Below are positions 23,937 through 35,503 of a DNA stretch of 64,000 bases, one piece after another (position 1 is the first letter of the stretch; each line of letters opens with the position of its first letter). This stretch comes from Emergomyces orientalis (lineage: Eukaryota; Ascomycota; Eurotiomycetes; Onygenales; Ajellomycetaceae). A model generated the notes under the pieces. The model did no database searches. It saw only the letters and a program-made list of their open reading frames with translations, and was not told the DNA's origin. A program made the position numbers and the translations under genes. The stretch spans positions 124,001 through 188,000 of the forward strand of contig MOWL01000069.1 in the NCBI GenBank assembly GCA_002110485.1, read 5' to 3'.

Positions 23937-24899
23937 TTCTTGATTTCTTAATTGGGTATAATGCTCGAAAAAACTTTATTTACATATATCAGATAGATGT
24001 ATTCTTTTGACGGATTTTGACGAAGGTCAAAAGCAGGTATTTATAATCCGTGTCTTCAGAGGGAGTAGCAAGAGATGGCCCTCAATAGCGGTTGGCCCCG
24101 CTCATGAAGAGATAAAATCAATAAACAGAATCCATGGATGCCGACTTTCATTGAGCAGTGAGTCATCCATCTTTTCAGTTCCCACATCAGCCGTGCTAGT
24201 GGCGAGGGTATTTCAAGGGTTAATTTCGTCATTGCGTGTTTCGAATGTGCCGAAAACACCACGAACAGATGGTTTGGTTGCATTGGAAGCCGATAGCTAG
24301 CTCGAAAACCAGCAAAAGAGATGTCCCGGTTGCAATTGAAGCCGGTGGCTACCGGATGGAGGCACTCTTGACTCCCCTGCGAGCAGGGAATGGCGGAGCT
24401 TTATTATAGTTGCGGAGCCCATATTTCATTTTGCTAGTTACAACGTGGTAAGCCAATCACTAACCAGGTTGGGGGACCTTAGGCAGAATAATTATTTTGT
24501 GTCCCACATGCATTCACGAAATGGTTCAGAAGACTGGATATATTCCATTATCAAGAGAGACTCCAGGAGGCGACGTGGAATCTGGAGATGGCTAATAAGG
24601 GCCGGGCACCCCGTTGATAGATTCAATAAGGGCCCCCGAGGGCTTGGCTCGGGTTAACTTTCTGGGGCTTTTTAGGGCTCTTATCGCTTATAATTTAGCT
24701 AAGAATGCCACCAAATCCACCAAATCCACCCCAGGGTTAACGCCAGCGCAGCTGGTGGGGTGAAATACATTATGGCGACACTAAAAGGTAATGAATGCCC
24801 CTCCGCCAAGTGTATTCCTCAGTAAATATGCAGCAGCCACTCTCAACAAAACGCAATAGCCCAATAGGCTACAATATTATTGTCTAAAAATTTTACCCA
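23937..24899. other. Divergent promoter region, peptidase / EFM4
   Basis: About 960 bp between two divergent starts. Contains small direct repeats (CACCAAATC units near 24710-24730) and scattered palindromic bits. No gene is seen. Confidence 0.5.
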
Positions 24900-26055
24900 A
24901 TGTCTGCTTTAGCTCCTACAGAAGGTGTAGTTGATCATCCACCAAACCTGGAGCCAAGCCAATTAGGCACGAAGGAATAGTAAGTGGGCTGGAGATTTTT
25001 TGCTTTTTTCTGCTTGCCCTCCCGTCCTCTGCACAGTTGCGATTCGCCAAACGTACGCTGGGCTGCGCAATTGAGATTTTTACATAGTGGAGAGGCACTG
25101 ATTTGAATGAAAAATTCCTTATATATGGACTAGCTGGGAATCATTTTACGATAACTCGCTATCCCACCTCTCCTCGAAGCGACGGGCCGGGCGCAAGCGT
25201 CAAGATTATAATGGAGATAAGAAGGAAGCCAACGATAGAGACGAAGCAGAAGAAGATGATGGTGACGACGATGATGACTACGACAGCGATGAAGACGATG
25301 ACGATGACCCCGGCACTTCCTGGTTCACAGAGCACAATGCGCCAGAAAAGGTCATGAGATTCCTCACCTCTGAATCTTTCCCGCTTGCCCCATGTAATAC
25401 CCAATTCCAATCGCAACCCAACATCCTCGACCTTGGCACGGGTAATGGTAGCATGCTCGCCCTCCTCCGCGACGAGGGCAGCTTTACGGGTGGCCAAATG
25501 GTCGGAGTCGACTATTCTCCCAAGAGCATCGAGTTGGCGAGACGGTTACATGACTCTCCCACACGGGACGAAGCAGATACTATTCCTGCGATTCGCTTCG
25601 AGGTGTGGGATGTCTTTGACAAGCGGGCTATGGTGAAAGACCTAGACTGGTTCCCGGCTACTCAGGGTGGATTCGATATCGTCCTGGACAAGGGGACGTT
25701 CGATGCCATATCTCTTTCTGCGGAGGAGGTTGTGGATGACAGTGGGGCGGGGAGGACGGTGGGAGAGAAGCATGTGGATATGAAGGGGTCCCGCGTGGTG
25801 CAGAAGAGGGTATGTGAGCGTTACCCGGGAATTGTGAGGGGGTTGATGCGCAAGGGTGGGTTTCTCGTTGTTACAAGTTGTAATTGGACGGAGGAGGAGT
25901 TGATTAGGTGGTTCACGAGGAGGGAGGAGGAGGGAGGGGAGGAGGGGGATAGACTGGTGGTATGGGGCCGCGTTGAGTATCCCAAGTTTCGGTTTGGGGG
26001 CCAGGAGGGTCAGGGGGTTTGTACAGTGTGTTTTAGAAGAGTGAGTGGGAGCTGA
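24900..26055 (+). CDS. EFM4: eEF1A lysine methyltransferase Efm4 (See1 family)
   Basis: Two exons, 24900-24979 and 25134-26055; 333 residues. The 154-nt intron (GTAAGT...CTAG, phase 2) splits the Tyr of LGTKEYWESFY, the conserved N-terminal block of the family. An unusually long Asp/Glu-rich acidic stretch (about residues 55-84) follows, then the conserved TSWFTEHNAPEKVMRFL. The S-adenosylmethionine motif I, ILDLGTGNG, is at about 124-132, and DKGTFDAISL and SCNWTEEELIRWF are family-typical. In yeast Efm4 methylates Lys316 of translation elongation factor 1A in the cytosol. The 3' neighbour on the other strand is EFM7, which modifies the same protein. The acidic insertion is the only odd feature. 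The splice site decides the N terminus and is well supported by frame and conservation. Confidence 0.92.
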
Positions 26056-26240
26056 GGAGTGACAGATTTAAGGGTATAGCTCGTTCATGGATGGGTCTAT
26101 GAAAATAGAGTACAGAAAGAAACCAATGATATCAGCAACATGAGAATACCCAGACACCCAGGTTACGTTTCTAAATTCGGATATAAATTAATCTGTAATT
26201 TAAAACTATGTATCTTAGACATGTGGATTGCATACAATCC

Positions 26241-27758
26241 CTATTTAACCCCTCTCCTCAAGAACGCAACTACGCACCACCTCGCCCGATTCTCCGGCCC
26301 TTCTCCAGAACGCACAGGCATCCACGTCCTCGTAACCTCCCCTTCTTCACTCGTCGCATTGACATCTCTCTCCCATATCCTCTCCACAACCAACCCCATA
26401 GACATCGCCGTCTCAAAGAATGATGCAACAATCTCCCGTCCAGTATGGAACCCCGCAACCACCCAAGCTACACCTCCCCCGGTTCCATCTCCTCCATTTA
26501 CATCTGACGATGATGGCGGCGGTGGTGGTGCGAGAAACCACAGTAAACTACGTACAAGATTCTTATGCTGATCTTTCATCCAAAGACAATCTGCCGCAAT
26601 GATTCTTGTAAAAGAACCTTGATTCTCTACTGCGAATTTCAAAGGGGCTAGTTTTTTTGGAGATTGCACTTCGTTTCCCTGAAAGGGTACTTCATCAGGG
26701 CCTAACACGCCCCATTCATGTGGTTGTATAGCAATTCTAGGCCGGAGATGTTCGGGAATATTGTTGGTGACATTTGCTTGGATGGCGCTGTATAGCGCGG
26801 GAGACGAGGGGTGGTCTGTTATGGTGACTTGTGCGGCACCGGCTAGGGCACATATGAGTGACGGGAGGGCCGCACCTGGTATTGCATGGAGTATGTTGGT
26901 TTTTCAGTTGGGGTTTTGGAAATAATTATTTTATGTGAAAATATTTTGAAAATGGGGCAAAGGGAGGGGAGAAGGGTGAGGGGCAAAATTGGATGTAGCT
27001 TATTGCTGCTTCCAATACTACTTTCACCGCAACGAGTGAGAAATGAAAGTGGTATAAATATGAATTTATATATAAGTATATATATAAACGTGGAGCTACT
27101 TCTAAGAGCAGCGGAAGGAGAGAAAATAAAGAAAGAAAGTGGATAAATGTACGTTGAAAGAAAATTTAACATAGCCTCCCGAAACCCCTTTATCCTTGAA
27201 TCCATAGGGGGAATTATACTCGAAAAAAATATAAAAAAGATAGAAAAAATAAGGTCGCTTACCTGCACCAAGTTCCAAAACCTTTTCCCCTTTTACATTC
27301 CAAATTAGATCCCTTTCTCCTCCTGCATCATTTCCGTCTAGAGTCTTGGTCGCGCGCTCAATCCCTTCAGCAACAACTAACCCCCCGCCCCATAAATAAT
27401 GCGCAAAAAGCCGTCTTCCTTCCTCAACACCCTCTCCCTCTCCCTCTCCTCCCCCTTCTCGTTTGTCAAGTCTTCCCTCCTCTTCACCCCCCTTGGGGTA
27501 ATCAGGAACCATAACTCTCACATCGCCCCACACGCCTGAAGCATATAGAACAGTTTTACCAGGTTCCCCTAGACATGATGGTGCTTCATCGGGGTAGAGG
27601 TGCGGGAGGAAGCTTGTTAGAAGGTCTTCAACGTCGTCTGTGGAAGCGGAGGAGAGGGATGGAGAGGAGAGGGATATCTCAGTAGTTGGTTGAGGGGTGG
27701 AGGTAAGGTGATGGGAAGGGGGGATGCGGTGTAGGAGTTTTACGCGGGCTGGTAGCAT
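26241..27758 (-). CDS. EFM7: eEF1A N-terminal/lysine methyltransferase Efm7 (Nnt1 family)
   Basis: Two exons on the minus strand, 27758-27263 and 26875-26241; 376 residues. The intron (GTAAGC...CCAG, phase 1) falls inside the S-adenosylmethionine motif, restoring VLELGAGAALPSLICALAGA. Upstream are SGVWGDVRVMVPDYP and LFAHYLWGGGLVVAEGIE. Downstream come VTITDHPSS, HEWG, RIIAADCLWM (post-motif region) and VAGFHTGRE, all typical of the Nnt1/Efm7 branch of family-16 methyltransferases. In yeast Efm7 trimethylates the N terminus and Lys2/Lys3 region of elongation factor 1A. The 387-nt intron is long for a fungus and very AT-rich. Lineage-specific Gly/Glu-rich and poly-Pro insertions are present. 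It is convergent with EFM4, with about 185 bp between stops. Confidence 0.9.
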
Positions 27759-29178
27759 CGCGTGGTGTCCAAACGTGTTCGTATTTGGGACATTTGAATT
27801 GGAATGGGGACTGAAAACGCTAGTTGGGTAACATGTTTGCGTGCTGGGTGCAAAGAGGTAGAAGAAAAGAATAGGAGAGGGTTAAAGGAAGGGAGGGGTG
27901 TAATGTCGTAATGTCGTAGCAGCCAGGGGGGGAAAAAAAGTTAAATCAGGAGGTGGGAATCTGATAATGATAATCTGATAAGCGGCAGAGAAAATCTTAA
28001 GTAAACTAACTATCGGTGCGACGGCGCTTATCTTATCAGGCCCAAACCTTCCATCACAACTACATACCCAGGAACATTTCCATATCCACCGTGCACCACC
28101 AGCGAAGCCGAAAGATATATATCCTTGAAGGCCAGTTGTGAGACCGCTCATTGGAAAGACCTTTTGATATTTGTCTAAGAGAACAAGGGTCACGACAAGA
28201 CTCTTATGTGGCAATCGATCATGTCTCTACCCATGCAGTGGACGGATGAAATCGTTCTATCCCACATACACGGGGGAGATAGGGGTGAAGAGAAAGACAG
28301 CAGTCGATCAATGATTTCTTTACAAAGTGATATTTGAAGGAAAAAAATCTAACAAAATCAATCTCTTTGCCGACGGAACTAGCGAGAGAATAGATGCTCC
28401 TGGGAACCCAGCTACTACACCACATCATTGGTATGAACCTCAGGAATAAGGCCGGTTTTACCATATGAAGCAGCAGGCGAATAAATGATTGGAATATTGT
28501 TTTAGCTACTTGGGCGACAATACTAAGCCAACCAACTCCTTTTCCTCCTCCGCAATCGCTCAAATTCTGGGATGTAATCAGAGTACTTGGAGTGGGGTGT
28601 CAAACACCTGATTATTAATTGGCGCCGGCTGCCACTAAACCATCCAAAAATTCCATCGAATGCGCCACTCCACCTACTTTCGTTATTTTCCCCTAAATTT
28701 GGATATTTCATTTTATATAGTATAGCAGACTATTGATTATTGTATGTAAAATGCTCCTATATGGGCATATTTTGTAATGTAGCTAGCAAGAGATTCATGG
28801 TTATAAGAAGTCGTGGAAACTCCGTACATATTTGGAACAGCCAGAGCTCTCAATCCAGTTTTCATCCGTTTTCATTCGTACGCTGGCCTCCCACCTAAAA
28901 AATCTCACATGGGGGGAACTTCATTGATGACGTCGCGAAGACAAAAAAAATAAAAATAAATAAAAGCTGGGCGGAAATAAGTCGACAAAACGCGCCTTCC
29001 TCCTCCCCATTGTTCAGCTCCAGCCATTTAGTTCGTCCAGCCTGCAATCAGGACGTACCCTAGTAGGTAGTGAGCGGAGTTGATAGTTACTAAACGAACA
29101 ATAGCCGTCGCAGATGCGGATGAATCGCAAAGAAAGAGGCCGATGATAGTAAATACCCTAGCCTCTTTAATCCCTCCC

Positions 29179-29222
29179 CCCCTTCTCATCCACGGCGTCG
29201 GAGTTAAAAATACAGTAAAGAC
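29179..29222 (+). repeat. Direct repeat, copy 1
   Basis: A 44-bp block starting CCCCTTCTCATCCAC and ending ACAGTAAAGAC. It recurs at 29325-29369 with four or five differences. The repeat period is about 146 bp, so this may be an old tandem duplication in the hydrolase promoter. Confidence 0.9.
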
Positions 29223-29324
29223 ACCACATCGAAGTGTACGCCCGTTGAAGAGCGGGCAGGTCAGGTAGTTTTTAGCTTCCATTACATAAAAGTGGTAGTG
29301 GCAATGGAGATAAGGGAACCACCA

Positions 29325-29369
29325 CCCCTTCTCATCCACAGGGTCGGAGATAAAAAATACAGTAAAGAC
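29325..29369 (+). repeat. Direct repeat, copy 2
   Basis: Second copy of the block at 29179-29222, ending 145 bp before the hydrolase ATG. Differences are mainly in CACGGCGTC versus CACAGGGTC and one extra A in the A-run. Confidence 0.9.
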
Positions 29370-29514
29370 TCTCACGAAGGAAAAATGTAGATATATAAAT
29401 CTCTATCCCCCTCAAGTTAACCAACACAACAGAAAGCCACGCCCACATCTCTCAATTCGAAACCCGCCCGATCTATAAAAATAACGAAATAAAAGGCGGA
29501 AAGAAAGAAAAAAA

Positions 29515-30567
29515 ATGGAGCCACTGATTCAAAAAACCTTCACAACCTCCCGCTCCCTCACATACACATACTACATCTCCCCCTTACCCCCTCAAACAGC
29601 AGAAACACTCCCGCCCCTCCTCCTCCTTCACGGCTTCCCCGACGGGCCTCTCCTCTGGCGTCCCCTCCTCCCATACCTCCTCACCCTCCCCAACCGCCTC
29701 ATAATCCCCTCTCTCCTCGGCTACTACCCAACCTCCGTTCCCTCGGACCCGGCCGCTTACAACTCCAAGTCCATGTCCGATGACCTCGCCGAACTCCTAA
29801 CCGCCGAATCCATCAGCACCGTCATCGCCATCGGCCATGACTGGGGTTCCTTCATGGCCAGCCGCGTCTACCTCTTCCACCCAGAGCGCGTGGTGGGTCT
29901 TGGTCTGCTCAACGTCGGGTACATACCGCCAAATCCGACAAAGACTGTGACTGTGGATGAGATGAATGAGATGACGGAGAAGATGATTGGGTATCCGACT
30001 TGGGCGTACTGGGAGCTTTTCACTGGGAAGGATGGGGCGGTGGTTATGGACGGAAATTTGGAGGGGGTTTGGGAGGTTATGCATGCGGATCGGTCCCAGC
30101 CGGAGTGGGCGAGGGAGCTTCTGTGCGTGAAGGGTGCGTTGAAGGAATATTTGACGCGGGGTGAGGATGGTAAGGGTGCTAGCAACCTCAAACTTATGGA
30201 GTATGCCAAAGAGGGAAGTGTATATAAAGAGGAGTTTTTTAAGCGGATGACGAATAAAGAAGCTGGTGGGTTTGGGCCGGTGCTATGTTGGTATAGGGCT
30301 CACACGGAAAATGTCTATTTTGAGGCTGAGAAGACGTTGGATCAGGAGGCGTCAGTTGTGAAGGTGCCAACTTTGTACGTGGCGTGCCCCGGTGACGCGG
30401 TGTGTAGGCCGGAGTGTATACACGGTCCAAAGCAGGCGGGCTTGCTGCCAGATTTGACTGTTATCGAGGTTGACGGGTGTGGGCATTGGGGAATTATGTA
30501 TGACAAGGCGGAGGAGACGGCGGGTGCTATTGGTGGATTTTTGAAGGAAAAGTTTATGTCGAATTAG
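29515..30567 (+). CDS. Alpha/beta hydrolase, soluble epoxide hydrolase type
   Basis: A single exon of 350 residues with ATG at 29515. Oxyanion-hole motif LLLHGFPDGPLLWR at about 36-49, nucleophile elbow AIGHDWGS with Asp109, and catalytic His324 in DGCGHWG; VACPGD holds a candidate acid residue. An aspartate nucleophile in G-H-D-W-G plus the HGFP motif is the mark of epoxide hydrolases and haloalkane dehalogenases. Aromatic cap-domain residues (YPTWAYWELF, CWYRAHTENVYF with candidate ring-opening tyrosines) favour epoxide hydrolase. There is no signal peptide; it is probably cytosolic or peroxisome-independent. Codon use switches from C-ending in the first third to G-ending later, seen also in the aminotransferase gene. 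The substrate is unknown. Confidence 0.85.
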   Translation: MEPLIQKTFTTSRSLTYTYYISPLPPQTAETLPPLLLLHGFPDGPLLWRPLLPYLLTLPNRLIIPSLLGYYPTSVPSDPAAYNSKSMSDDLAELLTAESISTVIAIGHDWGSFMASRVYLFHPERVVGLGLLNVGYIPPNPTKTVTVDEMNEMTEKMIGYPTWAYWELFTGKDGAVVMDGNLEGVWEVMHADRSQPEWARELLCVKGALKEYLTRGEDGKGASNLKLMEYAKEGSVYKEEFFKRMTNKEAGGFGPVLCWYRAHTENVYFEAEKTLDQEASVVKVPTLYVACPGDAVCRPECIHGPKQAGLLPDLTVIEVDGCGHWGIMYDKAEETAGAIGGFLKEKFMSN

Positions 30568-31078
30568 ACGAATGGCCTCTGAAGTTGCGTAATTCTTTTC
30601 TTGCTGAATACTTTGGATGTCGATATTTCTGTTTTCTGGAGCCCGTGGTGTAAGACAGAATAGCCTGCCCCTTCAATGAGATATCTTTGTTTTGTTCTGA
30701 CAAAGATGGAAAATTAATTTCCGTCATAATAATAACGCTCAATCTCGCGAGATGAGGAAGAGCTGCGGGGTAAAAGGGGTCATCAGTGCTAGTACACCAA
30801 AAGCCAGTGTCACCAAATTCCTTCCATCATAACATAAAAACATATAAGAAACATATATAAGCTTGGGGGTATCGGATATAGGTCGACATGACCAAAACGG
30901 GAAAAAAGAAAAAAAAAAAGAAAGAGGCATCGATATGAAACGGCAAAAAGTAACCAAATGACAACATGAGAAACTCTAAAGAAAATCAGGTAAAAGTAAA
31001 AAGGGGTCGTCAAAATTCAGAACCCCTCTTCCTTACATGTAATGACGTTCCATTAACCTATCTCACCTCCCCATCACC
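30568..31078. other. Intergenic between convergent genes
   Basis: About 510 bp, A/T-rich, holding the 3' ends of the hydrolase (plus) and the DUF2985 gene (minus). No gene is seen. Confidence 0.55.
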
Positions 31079-32686
31079 TCAAAGTCGTTGATACCACTTT
31101 GCTTTCCTCCATGTTGTTGTCGTCTTCTTCCTCTCCAAACCCAACCCCTCCTCCACCGCCCCTACTCCCCCCCTACCTTCTTCTCCTTCAACCCCCCCCT
31201 CCTCATCCTCCTCCTCATCAACCGGAACCCCCTCAACCATCTTAACCCTCCTCCCTTCCCAAAACGTAACCCCGCCTGCAACCATCCCTGTCACACATCC
31301 CGCAGCAATAAGAAAGCCAACCGCCCAACTGGGTCGTGTAAACCTGTTGAGCCCCCACATTATCCCGGCGAGGCCGGCTTGCAGGGCTGTGTTGATGACG
31401 TACATCCAGACGAGAAGGTCGAGGAGGAAAGGTTTTGTAGGCGGGGCGCGGGCGCCTGTTAGGGGTGCGGGGGGGATGGAGGAAGGGGGAAGGGGAAGGG
31501 AGGGGTTTTGAAGGAAGTGCTCTAGCTCTGTTTCTGTATAGGTGTATGCCGTGCTGTTCCTGTTGGTGGGAGAGGAGGAGGAAGATATGACGGGTGGAGG
31601 CCCGATATCTGAAGCCAGTTTATCGCTGCCAGCCAATCTAAACCAGCCCCTATGGACACCTGCAAGTTTGCGCAGAGCGTCATGGGAGTTCATTACCCGC
31701 CATTGGAGGAGGTAGTAGAAGTCCCTAAAGCGCCATGGGATGAGGCCGAAGCCCGTCACACAGAAGAGGGCATTGAGGACCTGCGAGTCAATTTCTATCC
31801 AGATTTGCCGGGGAGAGTCTGGCGCGGTGCAACTCGGGTTGCACATGGAGGGTGCGACGTTGAGGAGGAGGAAGAAAATCATGGCGCCCCATGCTACGAT
31901 GTTAAGGCCGTAGAGTGTCACTAGCAGGCCGAACGGGGTTATTATAAAGCGGCCAAAGGCCTTCAGGCCGATAATTGTGGCTTGGTTCCATGTGTGTTTT
32001 GGTGGGAATCGGTAGCCATTGGGATATGTGCCCGTTTCATCGGGGACGGGGGTAGCGGTTGTTTCTGCTGCTTGCTGCGGTTCAGTGTTTATGGCGCTCT
32101 TTTCAGAGATGTGTGGTTGCCCTGTGGATGGAGCAGATGCATCATCATCCCTTTGCTTTGTCTCTGTTTCTGTTTCTGCTGTTGTATCAGTATCGTTTTT
32201 ACATACAGGATGTGTAGTACTCCGATGTAACTGAAGCCCGTGGTCTTGCTCCTGGAGAGCATTCAACTGCGCAGCAGCGGCGCGCGACGCAAAGGTATTT
32301 GCTCGGGATAATTTACGACGCTGGATGTCGTGAGCAGTGCTTCCTCTACGCTCCATCTGGCCTTCCTCTGTCCAGCCATCTGCACTGAAGCAGCCGGAAC
32401 GGATCTCATTGAGGGTTGGGGCGCGTGAAGCGATATCCCCAGTTGCCATCCACATGCCTGACGGAGGGTTTGATTCGAGGAATTTCAGGGACGCACTTCG
32501 GAGGCGGCGAGAGGCGGTCGAGGAGGCATTGGATGGTTTGGAGGTTCTGTTTGACCGGGTAGGGGTCAGGGTATTTGTGTTGGTTGGAGAAGTTGTTGGG
32601 AGTTGAGGGCCAATGGAGGAGGCGGAGGAGGAAGAAGAGGAGGGAAGACGGCCATTTTCCTCTTCTACAGGGGGGAACTGCTCCAT
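31079..32686 (-). CDS. DUF2985-family membrane protein
   Basis: A single exon of 535 residues. The N-terminal about 230 residues are disordered and Ser/Thr-rich. The conserved core follows: FPPKHTWNQATIIGLKAFGRF, then a hydrophobic stretch (ITPFGLLVTLYGLNIVAWGA and MIFFLLLNVAP), then DSPRQIWIEIDSQVLNALF-type sequence and GFGLIPWRFRDFYYLLQWR. Two more membrane spans are near the C terminus (LLVWMYVINTALQAGLAGIM and VGFLIAAGCVTGMVAGGV), followed by an acidic Glu/Gly tail. This is the fungal DUF2985 architecture with about four to five spans. Function is unknown in the family. The tail (about residues 490-520) is encoded by a repetitive GAG/GGA tract and may vary in length between strains. Confidence 0.78.
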   Translation of the reverse strand: MEQFPPVEEENGRLPSSSSSSASSIGPQLPTTSPTNTNTLTPTRSNRTSKPSNASSTASRRLRSASLKFLESNPPSGMWMATGDIASRAPTLNEIRSGCFSADGWTEEGQMERRGSTAHDIQRRKLSRANTFASRAAAAQLNALQEQDHGLQLHRSTTHPVCKNDTDTTAETETETKQRDDDASAPSTGQPHISEKSAINTEPQQAAETTATPVPDETGTYPNGYRFPPKHTWNQATIIGLKAFGRFIITPFGLLVTLYGLNIVAWGAMIFFLLLNVAPSMCNPSCTAPDSPRQIWIEIDSQVLNALFCVTGFGLIPWRFRDFYYLLQWRVMNSHDALRKLAGVHRGWFRLAGSDKLASDIGPPPVISSSSSPTNRNSTAYTYTETELEHFLQNPSLPLPPSSIPPAPLTGARAPPTKPFLLDLLVWMYVINTALQAGLAGIMWGLNRFTRPSWAVGFLIAAGCVTGMVAGGVTFWEGRRVKMVEGVPVDEEEDEEGGVEGEEGRGGVGAVEEGLGLERKKTTTTWRKAKWYQRL

Positions 32687-35503
32687 TGCTTAAGAGAGTG
32701 CCGTATGCTTGGAATCTACTTTGTATATTTGAATCACTTGAGGAGGACGGAATGAGCGTTGGAAGAAGATCTACAGTTCAATGGACGTTGAGGACTTCAG
32801 CCCTAGCGGGCGTGAGGAAGGGAGAACTTCCCGCTGACATCAAGAAAGACGGGAAAGGCAGGGTCTGGAGGGAATCAAGGTTTGGAGCTACCTAAGCAGT
32901 GCTGATGAAGAGCAAGCCACTCAGATCGTTGGTTTCCCAGACATCCATGGCGATAGAGCAACGACTCTTACGAGTGCAAGTTTAGGGTAGAAGAAGCTGG
33001 AGTGGTGAGATTGTCCAAGTTTTGTTTAGTCCCAACAGGGGAAGATCAAAACAGGCGATTGGCTACGGCCTTAAGGGTAGGGTGGGATTGGGTTTAGTCG
33101 TTAGCCTTAGGCTGCCTAAGGTATGCAGCTGTCAATGTACAGCAGATGTAGAGCAGATGTAACTTATTACAGCAGATGTACGGAGTTATACGAGTATGAA
33201 AAATTGAAGAATGGGATATTGTATGCATTGATTTTCTGTCTTAGGCATTCTTGATGGTTGTGTCTGGAGCCTTGCTCCACAGAGTAACTATATCTATGCA
33301 TACTACACATACCTCCATGAATATCTTCTTCAACTGTGTCTTTGGTTGGGCTATCTCTTATTTTTTTAATATTTTTTTTGGGGTGGAACTGGCCATGACA
33401 AAAAACAATAAGTACAAAAATAGCATCATAACAAAAAGGATGAAACAAAAAGAACAACGGTTAGAAAATAAAACCGTCGATAAAAAAGATAAATAAAAAA
33501 AACAAAAAAACTCTCTCTGCGGAACTATCAATCGTCCTCATTTCTTTGAGCGCGTAACAGGGAGCAAAAGGAAACAGACCTAGTGGAAAGATAACATCCA
33601 AGGTACCAGCTGGTGACATGGAAGTGGCGAATGGTGGTGGTGGGGGCCTTGGTACTGCCCAGGTACTCTCAATGGGCTGATCCAGAATGTTCAAAAGAGG
33701 AGCAAAAGCAAAAGTCATCTGCGCACATCTTCCAGACTCCCAAGACTCCCCCAGATGACCTTTTTTACTTTTTTATTTTATTATTATTTTTTATTTTATC
33801 ATTATTTGTTTTGCCTCCAAGAAACCGGGATATGAAAATAAAATAAAAAATAAATAAATCACTAAATAAATAATATCCAGATCCGGGCTCTTACAATATA
33901 CCATTATCTATGAAGACCCTTTTTTTTTTTTTTTTTTTTTTTTTCCCTTTCATGTTTTATATCTGTGATTTCTCCTCCTGGACTGATCTGCCCTGATCTG
34001 ATCTATTGTTCTCCTCTCGGCGCTGGATCCCCTTCTTTGCCAACAAATCCCTGTTTGGTGACCCTAGTCAGGAACACGCTCTCGATTCCTGTGTTTTGGC
34101 TGGGAAAAAAAAAAAAAAAAAAAAAAAGGTTTGAAGAAGCAAGAGAAGAAGAAGAAGGAAGAAGAGAATTAACATGATGGAATATTCTCCTGCATGAGTA
34201 GATAATAAAATAATAATTAATTAATACATAATTACCTGTGTAAGAGCTGTCAAATAAATCTCCAGCTCGAAACAGAACCCCAAAAAAAGCAACGAAAGGC
34301 ATAAAAATAGGTCCCCGTGTGTGTGTATTACCCGCAGAAGAAAAAAAAAAGGTGTTGTCCACCCCCGCATCTTTCGCACATCTTCAGCCTGGCCCCAGAC
34401 ATGGCAGAGCAGAACGTGAGAGAAAGAAGGGGAGATACCCAGCTAATGAATAATAATGGCCTCAGGACCCTCTTCTTCGTCTCCCCCCCCCCCTTTTTTT
34501 TTTATAATTTATTTATCATTATTTAGTTTGTTCGATTCAACCCATTTAGCAGCCACTAGTTCCGTAAAGATCATACGAACCAGTTAGCCACCAGCGGGCT
34601 GCTGTGCCCCTGGGTTGGTTGGCTGGTTATTTTGCTGGTGCTGGTGCTGCTGCTGGTGCTGCTGCTGCTGCACACAAACATAAATTTATATTTTGAATTT
34701 TTGGAGCAAGCAAAGAAAAGAGAAGAAAAGAAAACAAAAGAGGTGGGCAGAGCAAATTCTTTGAGATATCATACGAGAGCATGAATGATTTCATTAGAAA
34801 GAAGAGAAAGGAGATATGCTGTAGTTATACAATAATGAAATAATTGATAAGAATAATAAATAATTAAATATAAGAACATAAATATATTAATTAGCCCACG
34901 GAATTTACCCGCTCGCTGAACCCAAGTTCCATTTTCCCTGCTTTTTTTTTTTTGCCTTTGCCTGCTCCAGCTGCTCTGCTTCAACCTGCAACTTTCTTTT
35001 GGGGCCTCATTTTTTTTTACATTTTTAACATTTTATATATTTTATTTTTTGATTCATCTTCCCTTTTTATTTCCTCCACTTCTTCCATATTCTGTCCTTC
35101 TCCAACCTTTCTTCTATCCTTTATCCTCCTCCTCCTCCTACCTCGTGTTCTCGTCCATCTTTTTTTTAAAATTTTTTTTTATTCTTCCTGCTGCTATCGT
35201 ATTCTTCCCTCTCCCCCGTCTATCCACTCAGCCTGATTGTGCTCCACCTGGCTCTACTACCGCCGGCTGATCCTCCAGAGTCAATTATTACTGCTTGTTT
35301 GCTGCTGATCCCTCCCCTTTTCCTTGTCTCTCTGCTTCTTTTACCTCTTCTTCCTCTTCCTTATATTATTCTATTATTATTACTCTCCTGCTTCCTCTTC
35401 TCCAACGGCTGACTCCTCACGCTACGCTCTTTCACGACAAGCTCTCCCTCTGAGACTTGCTGTGGAAGAGTCTCGTCCTCCCCCCATCTCATCTACTCCA
35501 AAA
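32687..35503. other. Divergent promoter region, DUF2985 / C2H2 gene
   Basis: About 2.8 kb with no supportable gene. It is packed with low-complexity sequence: poly-T at about 33920-33944, poly-A at about 34106-34128, GCTGGT/GCTGCT repeats at 34632-34672, and CT-rich blocks from 35040 to 35490. The CT-rich last 450 bp is probably the leader of the zinc-finger gene. A short repeat AGCAGATGTA occurs three times near 33140-33180. Confidence 0.5.

Larger units (their letters stand above)
27759..29514. other. Divergent promoter region, EFM7 / hydrolase
   Basis: About 1.75 kb between two divergent starts. Open frames at 27882-28214 and 28219-28563 (minus) have no motifs. A duplicated 44-45 bp block lies at 29179-29369 (annotated separately). 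An A-rich run directly precedes the hydrolase ATG. Confidence 0.5.
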
